Assembly: GCA_025345505.1 (NCBI GenBank)
Contig: JANVCC010000025.1
Location: forward strand, 1,720,971-1,784,970
Direction of reading: 5' to 3'
DNA length: 64,000 nt
DNA from: Todiramphus chloris collaris
Taxonomy: Eukaryota > Chordata > Aves > Coraciiformes > Alcedinidae
Below the pieces are notes generated by a model, which was not told where the DNA came from, searched no databases, and saw only the letters and a program-made list of their open reading frames with translations. Below, one piece after another: positions 51,801-63,519 of the stretch; positions within the stretch are counted from its first letter, which is position 1, and each line of letters starts with the position of its first letter. The translations under genes and the position numbers were made by a program.

Positions 51801-52797
51801 GGTCCTTGTGACCTCTTTCTTTTCCTTCCCTCTCCCCCTGCATGTGCAGATGTACATTTAAAATTTGGATACAAATACATTTACTTTTGTCATGTTCATC
51901 TGCAGCTTTCTCACTTGCCACCTTCATAAAAAAGCATGACATATGAAATGGTCAGCTGTTTTCATTACACCTGCCATAACAGGGAAGCAGATTTTTCTCC
52001 AGTAAGATAAATTTCTGCAGTAGCAAGGGTGGGATCTTTTTCCTTTCCATAAAATCCATCTACTGAGCTGGATTTCCAGCATTGTGTCTATACTTCACCA
52101 TAGCAATAGTCATGAAGACAGTTTGTCCATAATCACCCCTTTCCTCTATGTTTAGGATTGCTCTTGGGGCTGTTTTAAGAGATACATGACTGAGGTGTAG
52201 TTTCTTGACTGAAAAAAACAGATGATAATAACATGTTTCAACTAACACTAAATATTGCCTTGAATTATTAATTAAATGAAACTAACAGAATCTTTCTGTG
52301 TTCTTTCTATGTGGTATCATTATGATTACATAAAACCCTTGGGTTTCAAATTTTCTAAAACAAAAAAGCCAAACCAGATAGTGGAATGAATATTCTTTCC
52401 ATCTGTGCTCTAGGCAGCCATACGATATGCCTGTGTGATAGCCTGCATTAGTAGAGGAAAATAAAAGCCATGCAGGGACCAAAACTGAAGCCATACTTTC
52501 AGAGAAATGCTGTAAGCACTGGCATGTTCTCAAAAATTTCAGACAAGTGTTAAAAAAATCCCCATAAACCCAAACCCCACAAAAGCACAAACATGAAAAT
52601 ACCCCAGTCTGCCAAGTTCAAGGAACCAGCTGCTTTCCTCTCACCTGATTTATTTACCACATTAAAAATATGGATTGGGCAACTCCAAGAAGCCTTTTAC
52701 TATCAGGCAGATTTACAAAATTTTCAACTAGTTAAAAAAATTCCCAAAGACTCTCTATCAGACATAAAGAATTCTATTGAATAAACAAACAGAAAGT
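48872..52797. other. Gene-free stretch
   Basis: No supported gene, RNA or mobile element. Frames are short and overlapping. A miR-30-like 14-base word at 49945-49958 lacks the opposite hairpin arm. Confidence 0.55.
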
Positions 52798-52834
52798 TTC
52801 TTATCAAGAACCTATATTCTTATCAAGAACTATA
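52798..52834. repeat. Two-copy tandem duplication, 18-19 bp unit
   Basis: TTCTTATCAAGAACCTATA (52798-52816) followed at once by TTCTTATCAAGAACTATA (52817-52834). The copies differ by one C. The duplication lies between two short + frames (52593-52784 and 52777-53004). Confidence 0.9.
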
Positions 52835-55800
52835 CATGTGGCAAGCATACTGTATCTCTAACCAGCTGTGATCATCTCACTGTATTAAGTAACCCAGGAA
52901 AGCAATTGCAACCAAGCTACTTTTCAGAAGATCAAACACTTGTTTCGCTGCAGAAAATTGAAATAGATGCTTCCCATTTTCTTCCTTCCCACTTTGTGAA
53001 ATGATGGCTATGGTATGACTGTGGCAAAACATGGTAGTTTGACAAATGTAGAGTATCCTGGGATACACAGAGGTTTTGTGATACACAAAAGGTTTTCAAT
53101 CTTCCTTTTTAGATCTTCTGTCTTCTGCTTATGAACAAATATTCCAGCTTGGTCAGTTTTAGGAGTGTCTCCCTACTCATTTCTCTTACTCTGCTTGCTG
53201 CTCCCTTCTGACTTTATCTAGAGGCCACTGATTTCTAGCTCAAGGCAACTCTTTACTGTCTCCTGCGGTGTCTTCAACACATTTGTCTGCTTTGTCCTTT
53301 ACCAAAATGCGCTAGTGGTACATTTAGAATGAGGGAAGGGCTAAAATCAGACCAGATGTAAATGGTGCAAGACAATGAAAATGAGCTGTAATGCCTATTT
53401 GAAGTATGTTCCCTAGAAAGAGGGAACATTTTTTATAATATGTTTTCCAGTGATTCACAGCTCCTACCTTTCCTTACTCTCTAGAGAAGTGATGTATTGA
53501 GCCTTGCTTTAAAGGTAAAATGGGAACTGAAGGCATTGAACTGCTTTTGTTCATATTAATATTTCTAAATGCTGATGTACTGAGTGAAGCAGCTGGTGTC
53601 AAAAGCCATGCTGTCTTTTATCTTACATAAAAAGGACAATTCTTTCTTAAAATGATAATGAAGCAACTGCTGCTATTTGTAAAATGAATAAGTATTCATG
53701 CATTTAGCAATATTAGGAACTGTGTGCTTGTCTTATACAACTATGTTAACATTTTGAACTTTACAGAGAACAGCAAAGATCAATGATACAGTTAGTGATG
53801 TACTCGGAGGCGAAAAGGTGAAATACTTTATTCAGTGGAAATGAAGGCCAAAGCTCCAGGAATATCAAATATAATGCTTTAAAAAGGGAACTGTTTAAAA
53901 GATAACAGCAGCCTAAGGATGAATTCACAAAGCGTGGAACTATACTCATGTATCTTCAAGCTCTTTAATTTTCATAAATAGTTATATTTAGACAGTAGTC
54001 ATGCCTTTTGGTTGCTTCGTTGTGTGTTTATTTTTTTTCACTTCTTAGGTCCAGACATCTCTCCTGTCTTACATACTTCACTACTCTGAAAAAGAAACTC
54101 AGTCAATACTAGAGACAGATTCCATTGCTAGTCATTTGAAAGAGTGAAAGGTCCTAAGCCCAAAAAGAGACGAAGTTGTGACTCTTTCTACTGCCATTCG
54201 AGTATTTCAAAGTGGATGATGACAGTGTTTTAGTGTTGCAGCTGAAATGGGTTTGTCAGGTTTCGCATACCATTGTCATTACAAGTTTTGCTGGGTGAAC
54301 CTGGTTATCAGTCCCTGTGTTCATCATCAACTTCAATGCTGGGATGAAGCATCAAGATTTCAACACAGGGTTCCTGTTGTGAAGTATATTGTTCTTCTTT
54401 TATTAAGCTTTGAAATTCAGTTTACACAGTTTTTGGTTTGACTAGTTGGCCGTTCTTGTCTGTTACCTGAGAGCCTGAGACAGAAGAGAAGAACCTAAAT
54501 AGCCATGGCAGCAAATGAAATTACAGCATACTGAAAAGGTCAAAGCAGTGCAGCTCACAATGATAATCTAGAAAATACATGAGGCATTCCATTTCAAGTA
54601 GATCATTTTCTGACAGAAATTGCAAAGAGCACAGAAAATGACAAGAAATGAATCTATAACTGTTGGAATGAAATTGGCAAAAAGTTCAGACTTAACATGT
54701 TCCTGGTAAAAAATAACCAATTGTGTATTATTCTCAAGCAGCTGTGCTTAAATTACAGGAGAGCTGGTTCCCCACAGTAGACCTGTATATTGCTCTTCTC
54801 TTAACAGCCTGTCTCCTGTTTTGTAGTGAAATAGTTGGGTAATCACACAACGTGTGCTCATTGCGGGTATTCTAAAAAGCAGAAGTTGTTCCAGAAGCCT
54901 CGATAGCAGTCACAGTGGAACCTGATTAATTGTGGGATGGGGATGGGGAATGGTAAACTGTTTATTGTTACAAAAAGAGAACAAAATGAGCTCTAACGCT
55001 GGGCCTGATGGACAGACGCAGCTCTCACAGACCATACTGTAATGCTGACTGATCCTGTCACTGCAGGGGCCTCCCTGGGCCATGTAACATTTAGTATTCA
55101 TGTTATTTGCCTTAGCGGCTCATATTTCTGTGACTTGTGAAAACATATGAGGTGTAAAATGTCATCACCTTCTGGGGATACTTCGCTGCTACAGCCAGGA
55201 AACACTCAGGTCAGGGAAATACCACGAGCCAAATTGTTATAGGGAGAGAGATGAGAAGCGATGCTGAGTGGTTCTGTCAGGAGCCATTATGCTTTTATAG
55301 CACGTACCATCTCCTGGGACAGGGAACTGAAAGATGCTGGCCAGTAGGGATTAGTAACTTTCACAATATGTAGTGAGAACTATGTGCAAGGAGAACCCTC
55401 CTTTCAGTGTTGTCTAATGCAGAAGGACAGAGTGCTTCAAGCAGGAATAATTGGCAATCCCTTGCGCTCCTGGTGCTTAAATTGAAATAGTGTCTCTGGA
55501 GTAAAGCATACCAAAGGACACCTCTGCATTTCATTCACCTCATCAGTCATGACTGCGGTGGTCAAAATTTTACTGTCGATGGGGATGTGATTTTCAGTTT
55601 ACTCACTTGTGATGAAGAGGCAGAAATGACAGGTGATGGTTTGTCACCCTTGTTGTCTTTTGCCAATTCCTTTTTTGGTAAGCAGTTGCTCCAGCAGTTC
55701 CTGGAAGTAAAGGTGCTCTACCGGTGCTTATTCCCAGTGCACGATGGTGCTGTGCTGCACCTGCTCAGCACCCAAAACACTGACTTTTAGAAGCAGGCAC

Positions 55801-57093
55801 CTGGAAATTGATAGGACCTGGTGACTGTTAGGCCAAACTGTTTTCTCAGGAAAGCATTTCCAGGTTATTTCTTTTCCTAATGAAAACTTCCTGATTATCT
55901 GTTCTGTAATAAAACCTCAAGGCTGCTAGGAACCCAAACACTTTTTGCTAAGGGATTTCTAGAGTAAATCCTGCCCTTACACCATATACGTACATGTGTT
56001 AACTTGTGGGATAGCTTTTGTATCAGAATGTTTTACAGCTGAGTCAGTTCTGTGGTTTACTCTTTGAGTTTGGTTTCTGAAAATACATCTTGAAGTTACA
56101 GCTAAATGGTATAACTTTCAGAGGTGCCTTCTGTAAAGCAATCCACATCGGGTTTATTTTGCTTTTCAGTGTTAAAGGTGGTTTACAGAGATGTAATTTT
56201 AGATATAGGTCACTTCATCAAGCTTGCATTGCTTTTGGTTCTGTGGAAAGTCTCCTTGTCCATTCTCCAATTACGTAACTGCAGGGAATGAACTGACACT
56301 GTATTTTTGTATTAAACCGAACACAAAAGGATCACAACCCAGATAGGTTAAACTGTTCAATACATGTCTTCTACTTCACTCAGTCTAAGAGTTTGACTTA
56401 TTATTATTACTAAAAGTAATTACACTATGTATATAACACTGTATCAACCTCACTGTTTACTCTGAAAAATATTTCATACATGACAGCCTTTAAAATTGGG
56501 ACATCACAATTAAAAAGGGTAATTCAGATGCTTATTTTATTTAATAACATCAGTTTATCACTTTAAAGAATAAGAGTTCTCCAATCAATAGTTGGAGGTT
56601 AAGTGTGCTTATTAACATTTAAAGTAACTTCTCCCAGCTAAGATCAGGACAGCATGTAATGACGTTGCAGGCTTTTCTAAAGGAGAGGAAAGTGATGAAG
56701 AACTGTGGTCACAGGGACCTTGAGAACAGGGGGAATTCTTGTGGTTGGTTGTCCTAAAAAAGGAATATGTAGAAAAGTCAGTGGGGTTTTCCATTACTGT
56801 CCCTAAAGAAAAGAATCTTACAAGATAGACATTCAGCACTGGTTCTGGACAAAGATACTGATCCCTGAGATTTTTACATTATCATGAAATTGTCGTTGTG
56901 ATGAAAAATTAATGTCTGCACAGCCACTATCTGCTTCAACTTGCTGTACATACAAATACCACCCTTGAAAGGGGAGAATTTACTACAGCAGAAAGTGGGA
57001 GAGTGACCTCAAGAGCTCACCTTAGTCTACCTCTTTGCCTGCAGGCAGGATAACCAGTACCCAGTATATCCTCCCAGCTGATGCTTGTCTCAC
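52835..57093. other. Gene-free stretch, intron or intergenic
   Basis: No supported gene. Frames up to about 76 codons, none with paired splice signals and recognisable content. No mobile element was seen. Confidence 0.55.
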
Positions 57094-57112
57094 TTTTTTT
57101 TTTTTTTTTTTT
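57094..57112. repeat. T19 homopolymer
   Basis: Nineteen T followed by GCAAAAATC. It could be a minus-strand poly(A) remnant, but nothing recognisable follows. Confidence 0.85.
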
Positions 57113-59830
57113 GCAAAAATCTGTAGCAATGGAGATGTAGCAATCAAGTTCAGTGGAGGGTTTCTCTGGTGTCTGACCTAAAGGCTCTTTCCTCCATAAA
57201 CCCACTCCATGTTGACCCATCTCCCTGGGGAGAATTTCTTACCCATATTCCTGACATTGCTTTCAAATAAGTGAAAACTATTACATCCCCATCAACATTC
57301 TTCATCAAGCATGAAAATCCTCAAGTTTTTAATAAAAAAAAAAAAAGAAATTTTGCTAGTTTTGTTACAAATTACTTTAAAAAGTGAAGTTGTAATACAG
57401 AGTAAATAATCTACTGAAAGCAGGCAGATCTGGAAATGTTCTTGCTAACCAGTGACTTCTGTCACTGCTGGACTATAGGTTACTGCCAAAGGCCTCTCTG
57501 TGAGTTACCTTCCACTTATGCTCTTATATTTTTAGTTCCTGTTCATCAAAGACTTTTTCCAAGTTCAGTGAAATTGAGTGTGTTCCTGGGAAACAGTTTA
57601 GTTTGGGTGGAGCAAACATTATGTCAGTAGATTTGCAGACCAGCAATAAGGGCAAAATCTGTCTCCGCTGATATGTCTCTGGGTGTTGTGGGTTTCCAAA
57701 GGTGGATCATGAACAGTTTCTGTGATGGATTCAGAAAGCATGGCAGGCAGATAAAACACACGAGTTAACCTCGTCCGGTATGTTCTTGCCTCATAAGGAG
57801 ATGTTCCTGTTTTTTTAATTGGTGAACAGCTACATTTTGTGGTGAATACAAGCTCATTTTAGAGCTCAGCAGGTGTTCAGAAACAAATACAGTTATTTTC
57901 TACATTGATTTATTTTTCCTAGCTTACTTTTGGGGTAAAATTCCATCTTCAGTCTTCAAATACAGAGCATTTCTTGTATTTCAAGCATGTTTGCTTTCTT
58001 CTTCAAAACACACTCTTCTTGTCATGCTGGTGCTGCCATATTCACATCACAGCACCCATTCTCTTGCACTGTCACACCCCTATTGGGAAACACTTGAACT
58101 AATTTTCTGTCTGTTTATTAATTTACAGAAGAATTTACACAGTAATGTCTTTTACCAAGTAACTTTTAAAATTTCTTTTTATATATAAAAATGTGTTATT
58201 AATGCCTGTCCATGCCCATTTTTCCCAACAATCTTTGAGCTTTATTATTAAATGAAAGTATTTGTTCAATTCCATGAAGGTAACTTCTATAAAGATGAGC
58301 TTTTCCCATTGGTACAGCATTGCATCCTGGGCAATACACAGTGTACCATTAAGAAGAGTCATTCTGACTCTGAAACTTGTCAAAGGCAGATACATGTCTA
58401 GTCGAGGCACCTTTGTTGAGATGGGAAAGTGAGTACTGTGTGTGCAACACAATTCTATAGGATACCAGCCAGGGCACTGAAGATAGAGCTCTGGTGTCAG
58501 TCAATAATAATCAGCTTTCCATCCTCCATTCATCCTATTTGACAAGGGGACACTAAAAGTCTTGGCTTGTTTAGACATGAACTGAAAGAGAAGGTTACTG
58601 CACTCTATATGTCAGGAAAATCAACAGTAGGCAAGAAGAACTGTTTAAGGTAAAGAATAAATATATATAAAAACTTTATGAGAGCATATTGAGGATGGAA
58701 ATCAGAACATGCTTTATGATCATCAAACAAATGAGGTTCTGGAATGGCATTTTGGTTGAAAGGGAAGAACCTAACTAGTTTTTAGGAGGAGGTTGATCTG
58801 TTTATGAAAGAGATTACATGATGTAATTATTTGTGAAGGTAGATACACCTCATAGTCAAGGCAGTCCCTTCCAAATCTTCTGTCCCAGTACAAGTACCTT
58901 GTTCAAAAATCCCCTTAGACAGTGTATCTCTTGGAGAGATGGAATGCTTTTGGTCATCGGTTCTGTCCTGTTATCTAAAATCTAAACCTAAAGGTTTAAC
59001 AATGAATAATTTTGTTGTTATTTCTCACTTGGTCAAAACTTTTACCTAGATCAAAGGGAGCTGTGCTGAGTGAGAGTATCTGAACGTGTTGCCGCATAAT
59101 AAGTTCATGCCCCACTGTGACTGAATTTTCACTGTACATGAAAATAAATTAGAAACTGGTCTTGGGCAGATGGAAAGAATGTCAGATGCAGGTGGTTTAT
59201 TAATGTGGCAGTTACATTCATAAAGTGTGCTGTGCTGGGAAAGTTACTGAATGAAACAGATTTGCTCTTTTATGGGAGGCAAAAATTTTCAATAGCCCCT
59301 TAGAATAAAAGTGAGATAACATGTTCCTGTTGGACTTCAGGTTGTGGCGTTGCATTGGAAATGCAGAAAGTAGAGAAAGGGAGACAGGTAAGATACTGGG
59401 TTTCCAAGAAAAGGATGAAGTAGAAGCAAATCGAACAAAAATGGTGTCATGAAAAGTTACATTCCACAGATGGTTTCTGAAATGATAACTTTCTCTCTAG
59501 ATCTTTAAAAGATAATTTTGTGACAAAAATCAATGGATGCTCGTATTTCCACATGTGATACAAGCTAATGTTGTAGTGTGTGGTGCAGGCTATGAAAAGA
59601 GAGTTTATTTTAAGAAAGATTGAAAATATGTGAAGGAAGAATTTAGCTGACAGGTTAGAGCTGATTGGTTATTGCATTGGAGGCAAATTGTGCAATCATT
59701 ACTTTAATTTTCATTACCTTTTCATTTTTTTCTCAGACAAACTGACCAAACTCAGTGGGAAGAACTACTGAACTTAGTTTCTGTCAAAAGGAATGATTTT
59801 TTTTTTCCTATGTGTGATCTTAGTTTTCAG
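57113..59830. other. Gene-free stretch
   Basis: No supported gene. The 105-codon minus frame at 58135-58452 has no splice context and an unusual composition. AT-rich throughout. Confidence 0.5.
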
Positions 59831-60014
59831 TGCAGGAAATCTGAGACCAGCAGCTTCAGCAATGATGTACTTGGGAGCAGGGCCAGTTGGTGGACATTAT
59901 CTCTTTCAAGAATATATCATAGCATACAAATACACAAAGGTTACAAAGCAAGGTGCAAGACAGAAACTGGTCCCATACTCAAGTCCTCAAACAGAAATAT
60001 ACCATGTAGTTTAG
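59831..60014 (+). other. Candidate terminal coding exon, unrecognised
   Basis: A strong acceptor (T-rich tract from 59789, then GATCTTAGTTTTCAG) is followed by 60 open codons ending in TAG at 60012-60014. The peptide begins AGNLRPAASAMMYLGAGPVG and ends EIYHVV. It has a mixed, protein-like composition. An AATAAA at 60281-60286 with a GT-rich stretch behind it would give a 3' end near 60305, just before the CR1 fragment. The other + register (59810-60082) is also open through the same bases, which weakens the coding argument. I do not recognise the family. Confidence 0.22.
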
Positions 60015-60280
60015 TTTTAAATGTTGCATTTTTAAATTCACTTTGCATACATATATTTTTTTGTGGGTTTTTTTTTGTGTAGCAGTGTTGGCAGTGACCT
60101 GAAGTTTTAATGAGAAAAGTTTTGGCCATAATAATTTGGGTTTTAGAGGCTATATTATCAAGGCATTATTACCTTTATTATAATCTGATATTGCTATTTA
60201 TTTTGTTAGGAAAAGGAAAATTTAAATAACTGCTAACTCATTCATTGTGCTTTATATTTCTTGCTTGAACAAAGCCTTGA

Positions 60281-60286
60281 AATAAA
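60281..60286 (+). promoter_or_regulatory. Possible poly(A) signal AATAAA
   Basis: AATAAAATCTTTGTGGTTTT: the hexamer is followed within 10 bases by a GT-rich stretch, the usual form of a cleavage signal. It lies 267 bases after the stop of the candidate terminal exon. Confidence 0.35.
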
Positions 60287-60324
60287 ATCTTTGTGGTTTT
60301 ATATCAGTGTCAGGATGCTAGCAG

Positions 60325-60465
60325 GTCACAGAACCACAGAATTGTATGGGTTGGAAGGGACCTCTGGCGAGCATCTCATCCAACCCCCTACCAAAGCAGC
60401 TTTACCTAGAGCAGGTTGCACAGGAACACATCCAGGCAAGTTTTGAAGGTGTCCAGAGAAGACTT
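60325..60465 (-). mobile_element. CR1: CR1 LINE fragment
   Basis: TCACAGAACCACAGAATTGT, then GGGTTGGAAGGGACCTCTGG, CATCCAACCCCCTACC, CTAGAGCAGGTTGCACAGGA and GTTTTGAAGGTGTCCAGAGA follow the reverse complement of the CR1 3' region in order. About 140 bp are recognisable. The ATTCTATG end is represented by the CACAGAA/CACAGAAT words. It is the least diverged CR1 of the window by eye and is severely 5'-truncated, with no coding part. The sense strand is minus, so the 3' end lies at the low coordinate. Confidence 0.9.
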
Positions 60466-62125
60466 CAGGGAGTCATTTGAAAGTAAGTCCACTCTGAAGG
60501 CCGGAAAACTTTCCATGGACAATTTGAATGGAAACGATACTACACCTCAAAACCATCCTAACAAAATAGTCAGATCCAAAATCTCCTTCGAGCTCCTTTC
60601 TCTGGGATCAGATTTTAAATGCCATGATATGACGGAGGCAGATACAAGCATTGCAATTTGAGTCTACCTGTAGGATAAAAGTAAAGTTGCTCTGCTTTTG
60701 CAAAGATTTAGGTTACATTGGCAGCTTCTTCTAAGCATTCATTCGTATTCACAACAGGATTTCTTCTCGACTTACCTAGGGGGATTTGTATTTTAAAATT
60801 TGTCCCAGTATGTCACTATGAGGTAGCATATGATGAACTTTTTAAATACTTCATATTGCAATAAATGTAATGCTAAGCAGAGATCATTTATACATTATGT
60901 ATGGTAATGCCTCAGGAATATCATTCTGAAGAAAGTCAGGAAGGAGTTCAGTAGAATACTAAAAAATCTTTTCAGATTAAATTCAACTTTATCACTTGTG
61001 GGAGATACCTGCTTAGGTGAGCAATCTCATCACATCATTTAATTTCTATTTCTTCTGTTCTTTAAGAAAAGTGCTCAGGTGATTGGATTAAGCCATCTCC
61101 TCCTGCTCTATATTTATGTGTATAACCTTTGCTTATACTTTTTGAGAGAAAATTGTGGATGAGTGTGTGTGTGTGTGGGCAGTTGATTCTGTAAGATCTT
61201 CTTTCTGTAGCCTCACTAGTAGGACATCACAGGGAGTTCTCATACACTTCACTTGAATTAAGAGTAACTTCCTTCAAACTTCTGAAAGTTTCACCCTTCT
61301 CCTTCAGTTCACTTCTACCTTCAGAACTTGTCAAGTCAGCTATTTCTAAAAGGAAAAAAAAAAATCACAAAGGTGAATTGTTTCAGTATTGTTACGATTG
61401 CTACTTATCAATATTACCATCTGAAAAGCTGTCATATCTTTCACAGAACGCAAGCACAGAAAAGCAAGGAAAGGGAAGAATGTTGTCTATTGCTCCTTAC
61501 CTATATAAACCAATTTTTTGGGAATCCCTGTCTCCCAATCCTCAGATGTTGTCTCAAGTGGTCAGGCTTTGCTTCCTCCTGTAATGGCAAAATAATTAAA
61601 TTATGTCAGGGTAAAGTAGGGAAGGGAAATTGTCAGGAATCTCCACAAATCCATGCCAGGAGAAGTGATGAAAACAGTTATTCTGTTAATCATGTGAATC
61701 TGTGGATTTTTACTTAAAGGTGTTCAGTACATGGTATTGATCCATATACTGTCACATCTATCTTTTAAGCAACTAATTTTTGTCTACATTTTAAGACTAC
61801 TTAAAGAAGTCAATTCTAGAACAACACTGAGATGGAATGCCTGTTTATTGATACTTACCACTGAAACTTTGTTTTGTTATTAACACATTGGGCATTCTTA
61901 ACTTGGCCTTACTTCTAGTTCGGGATCGTTATAGAAATAGCATCATGAATAGGAATGGCAATAAACTATTATTGATTTTCTCCTATTTAATAAAAGGGAA
62001 ACCAGATTTATTTAAATGATTTAATTAGAGAAAGACTCAGTGTGAGTCATTCTGTTCTCTTCAGTCAGCACTGCCAGCTCTGCATTACAGAGAGGCCTGT
62101 TTCCCTCTTAACTCTGCCAAGGCAG
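60466..62125. other. Gene-free stretch
   Basis: No supported gene. It holds a short GT repeat (61163-61177) and a 129-codon + frame (61328-61717) without splice context. The frame at 60416-60661 begins inside the CR1 fragment. Confidence 0.5.
61163..61177. repeat. (GT)7 microsatellite
   Basis: Seven GT units and a half, a short dinucleotide repeat. Confidence 0.85.
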
Positions 62126-62229
62126 CTTCTCTTTTGCTCACGGAAAAATATTGTCCGAGAGATTAATGAACTGAAGGAGCTTCCAGTGTTTGGGGAGAAG
62201 GGGCAGCTGAGACAGTTCAGCTTCATCAA
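62126..62229 (+). other. Candidate internal exon (segment 1 of 3)
   Basis: The pyrimidine-rich TTTCCCTCTTAACTCTGCCA plus AGGCAG gives an acceptor, and ATCAA/GTAAAT gives a moderate donor. The 104 bases between are open, reading LLFCSRKNIVREINELKELP and on to QLRQFSF, a charged, helix-like peptide. It ends two bases into a codon. Joined to the segment at 62771, the frame stays open. The family is not recognised. Confidence 0.2.
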
Positions 62230-62670
62230 GTAAATCCAAGGAAGCTGAAATTCCCTATATGTTTTGCAGTCAAGGGAGAAGTTGTGCTTTTCCGCTTCCT
62301 CCTTACGTTACTAACCCCACATCAGCTTTTAGTTTTCTCACTATTTCTGCTAATACAGGTTTGGGACCCTTTTTATGAAACCTTGTCAATTCAGGACTGA
62401 CACATAAAAGATAGTTCCTCTGTATCTCTTATTTGTTTTGCCCTTCTTACTTAGCTGAGCTTGAGAAACCCACCATGGAGGGACAGATTATTTGTTATAT
62501 TATTTTTAATTTCTGAGAGTTCTAAGAAGATATTTCAGCAATGCTGGTTCAGGTGAGTCAAACCTGATAAGGCTGCCATTACTTCAGGTGGATCTTATTG
62601 CTATATCTTACTGCATTGCTACATAGAGTGGATGTCCCAAGCTAAAGGTACTGCATTACCTAGGAAGGAG

Positions 62671-62690
62671 ATACATATATATATACACAC
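62671..62690. repeat. Short TA/CA microsatellite
   Basis: ATACATATATATATACACAC, a mixed AT and AC dinucleotide run of 20 bases. Confidence 0.8.
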
Positions 62691-62770
62691 CATTTGATAA
62701 GTGAGGTATGCATTATCACAAGGTAATACATGTCTTTCCCTCTGAAGCAATATTAAGTTTCATCTTTTAG

Positions 62771-62823
62771 CCATGGAATGATGGCAGCAGTGACCCTTCT
62801 CTTAACCCCCTTGCTGTGGGCAG
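62771..62823 (+). other. Candidate short exon with signal-peptide-like frame (segment 2 of 3)
   Basis: The segment is bounded by an acceptor (AAGTTTCATCTTTTAG) and a near-ideal donor (GGGCAG/GTAAGTG). It holds ATG ATG at 62778-62783, opening a frame MMAAVTLLLTPLLWA, which has the form of a secretory signal peptide (short start, hydrophobic core, small residue before a cleavage point). An earlier ATG at 62773 meets a stop after two codons. The frame leaves the segment after one base of a codon. It could be a first coding exon or, with the segment at 62126, an internal one. Chance cannot be excluded. Confidence 0.25.
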
Positions 62824-63382
62824 GTAAGTGTAAGTTGTCCAAAGATGGAGAGGCAACAGCAGCATCTTATGGAGCAAATGCTGCCTCAGTAGGTCTCTCT
62901 GGGGATACTACAATGGCAGAGTACTCCAAACTCCAGGAGGCCATCGTAGTTGTCATATCTATAATGCACATTTTAAAAGCCCCTTAATCACATATTTAGT
63001 CAATTCAGTGAGTATTTAATTAACTATTAAGTAATTAACTATTTGCTTGAGGGATCATAATGCTTCTGCAAATGGAGTAAATAGGTGATATGGGAGCTTT
63101 TGAAAGTGCACATTAGCGGGTTTATACATAAATATATGTTATATATGCACACAACCATATCAGGAATTAAGCAGGAAGGAGACGTGGATACAGAACACTC
63201 TACAAAGTGTTTGTGGTGCTGAGCTCTGACTTGCAACACAGTACCTTAACTTCAATGTGGAACTGTTGCTAGCAGCTCCTGGGTGCTGTGAGGCTGGGTG
63301 CTCCAGTCCCTGAAGGTGACTGAGGGAATGTTGTGCTTCTTGTGGCTGACCAGTTCCTGCTTCTCCCCTGCTCTCTGGACAG

Positions 63383-63519
63383 ACAAATGCTGTCTGCTGG
63401 GGCTCAGTTGCCTCCCTGTACTTTATCAGCACCGCTTTGTAGCAGCAGTAGACGGCATTCTTAAAAGTTACTGGAAGGAGTTGCTAAGACTAAGGAGTTT
63501 CCAGGTCATTTTCCTTTAA
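63383..63519 (+). other. Candidate terminal exon (segment 3 of 3)
   Basis: A very strong acceptor (CTTCTCCCCTGCTCTCTGGACAG) precedes 45 open codons that end in TAA at 63517-63519. Entering after one base of a codon, as segment 2 requires, the frame reads DKCCLLGLSCLPVLYQHRF and on to SFQVIFL. No AATAAA or ATTAAA was seen between the stop and the end of the window, so a 3' end would have to lie further out or use a variant signal. The family is not recognised. Confidence 0.22.

Noticed and set aside
58135..58452. 105-codon minus-strand frame
   Set aside because: No splice signals and odd composition rich in aromatic and sulphur residues.
61328..61717. 129-codon + frame
   Set aside because: No acceptor or donor in frame, a second overlapping + frame, and no recognisable motif.
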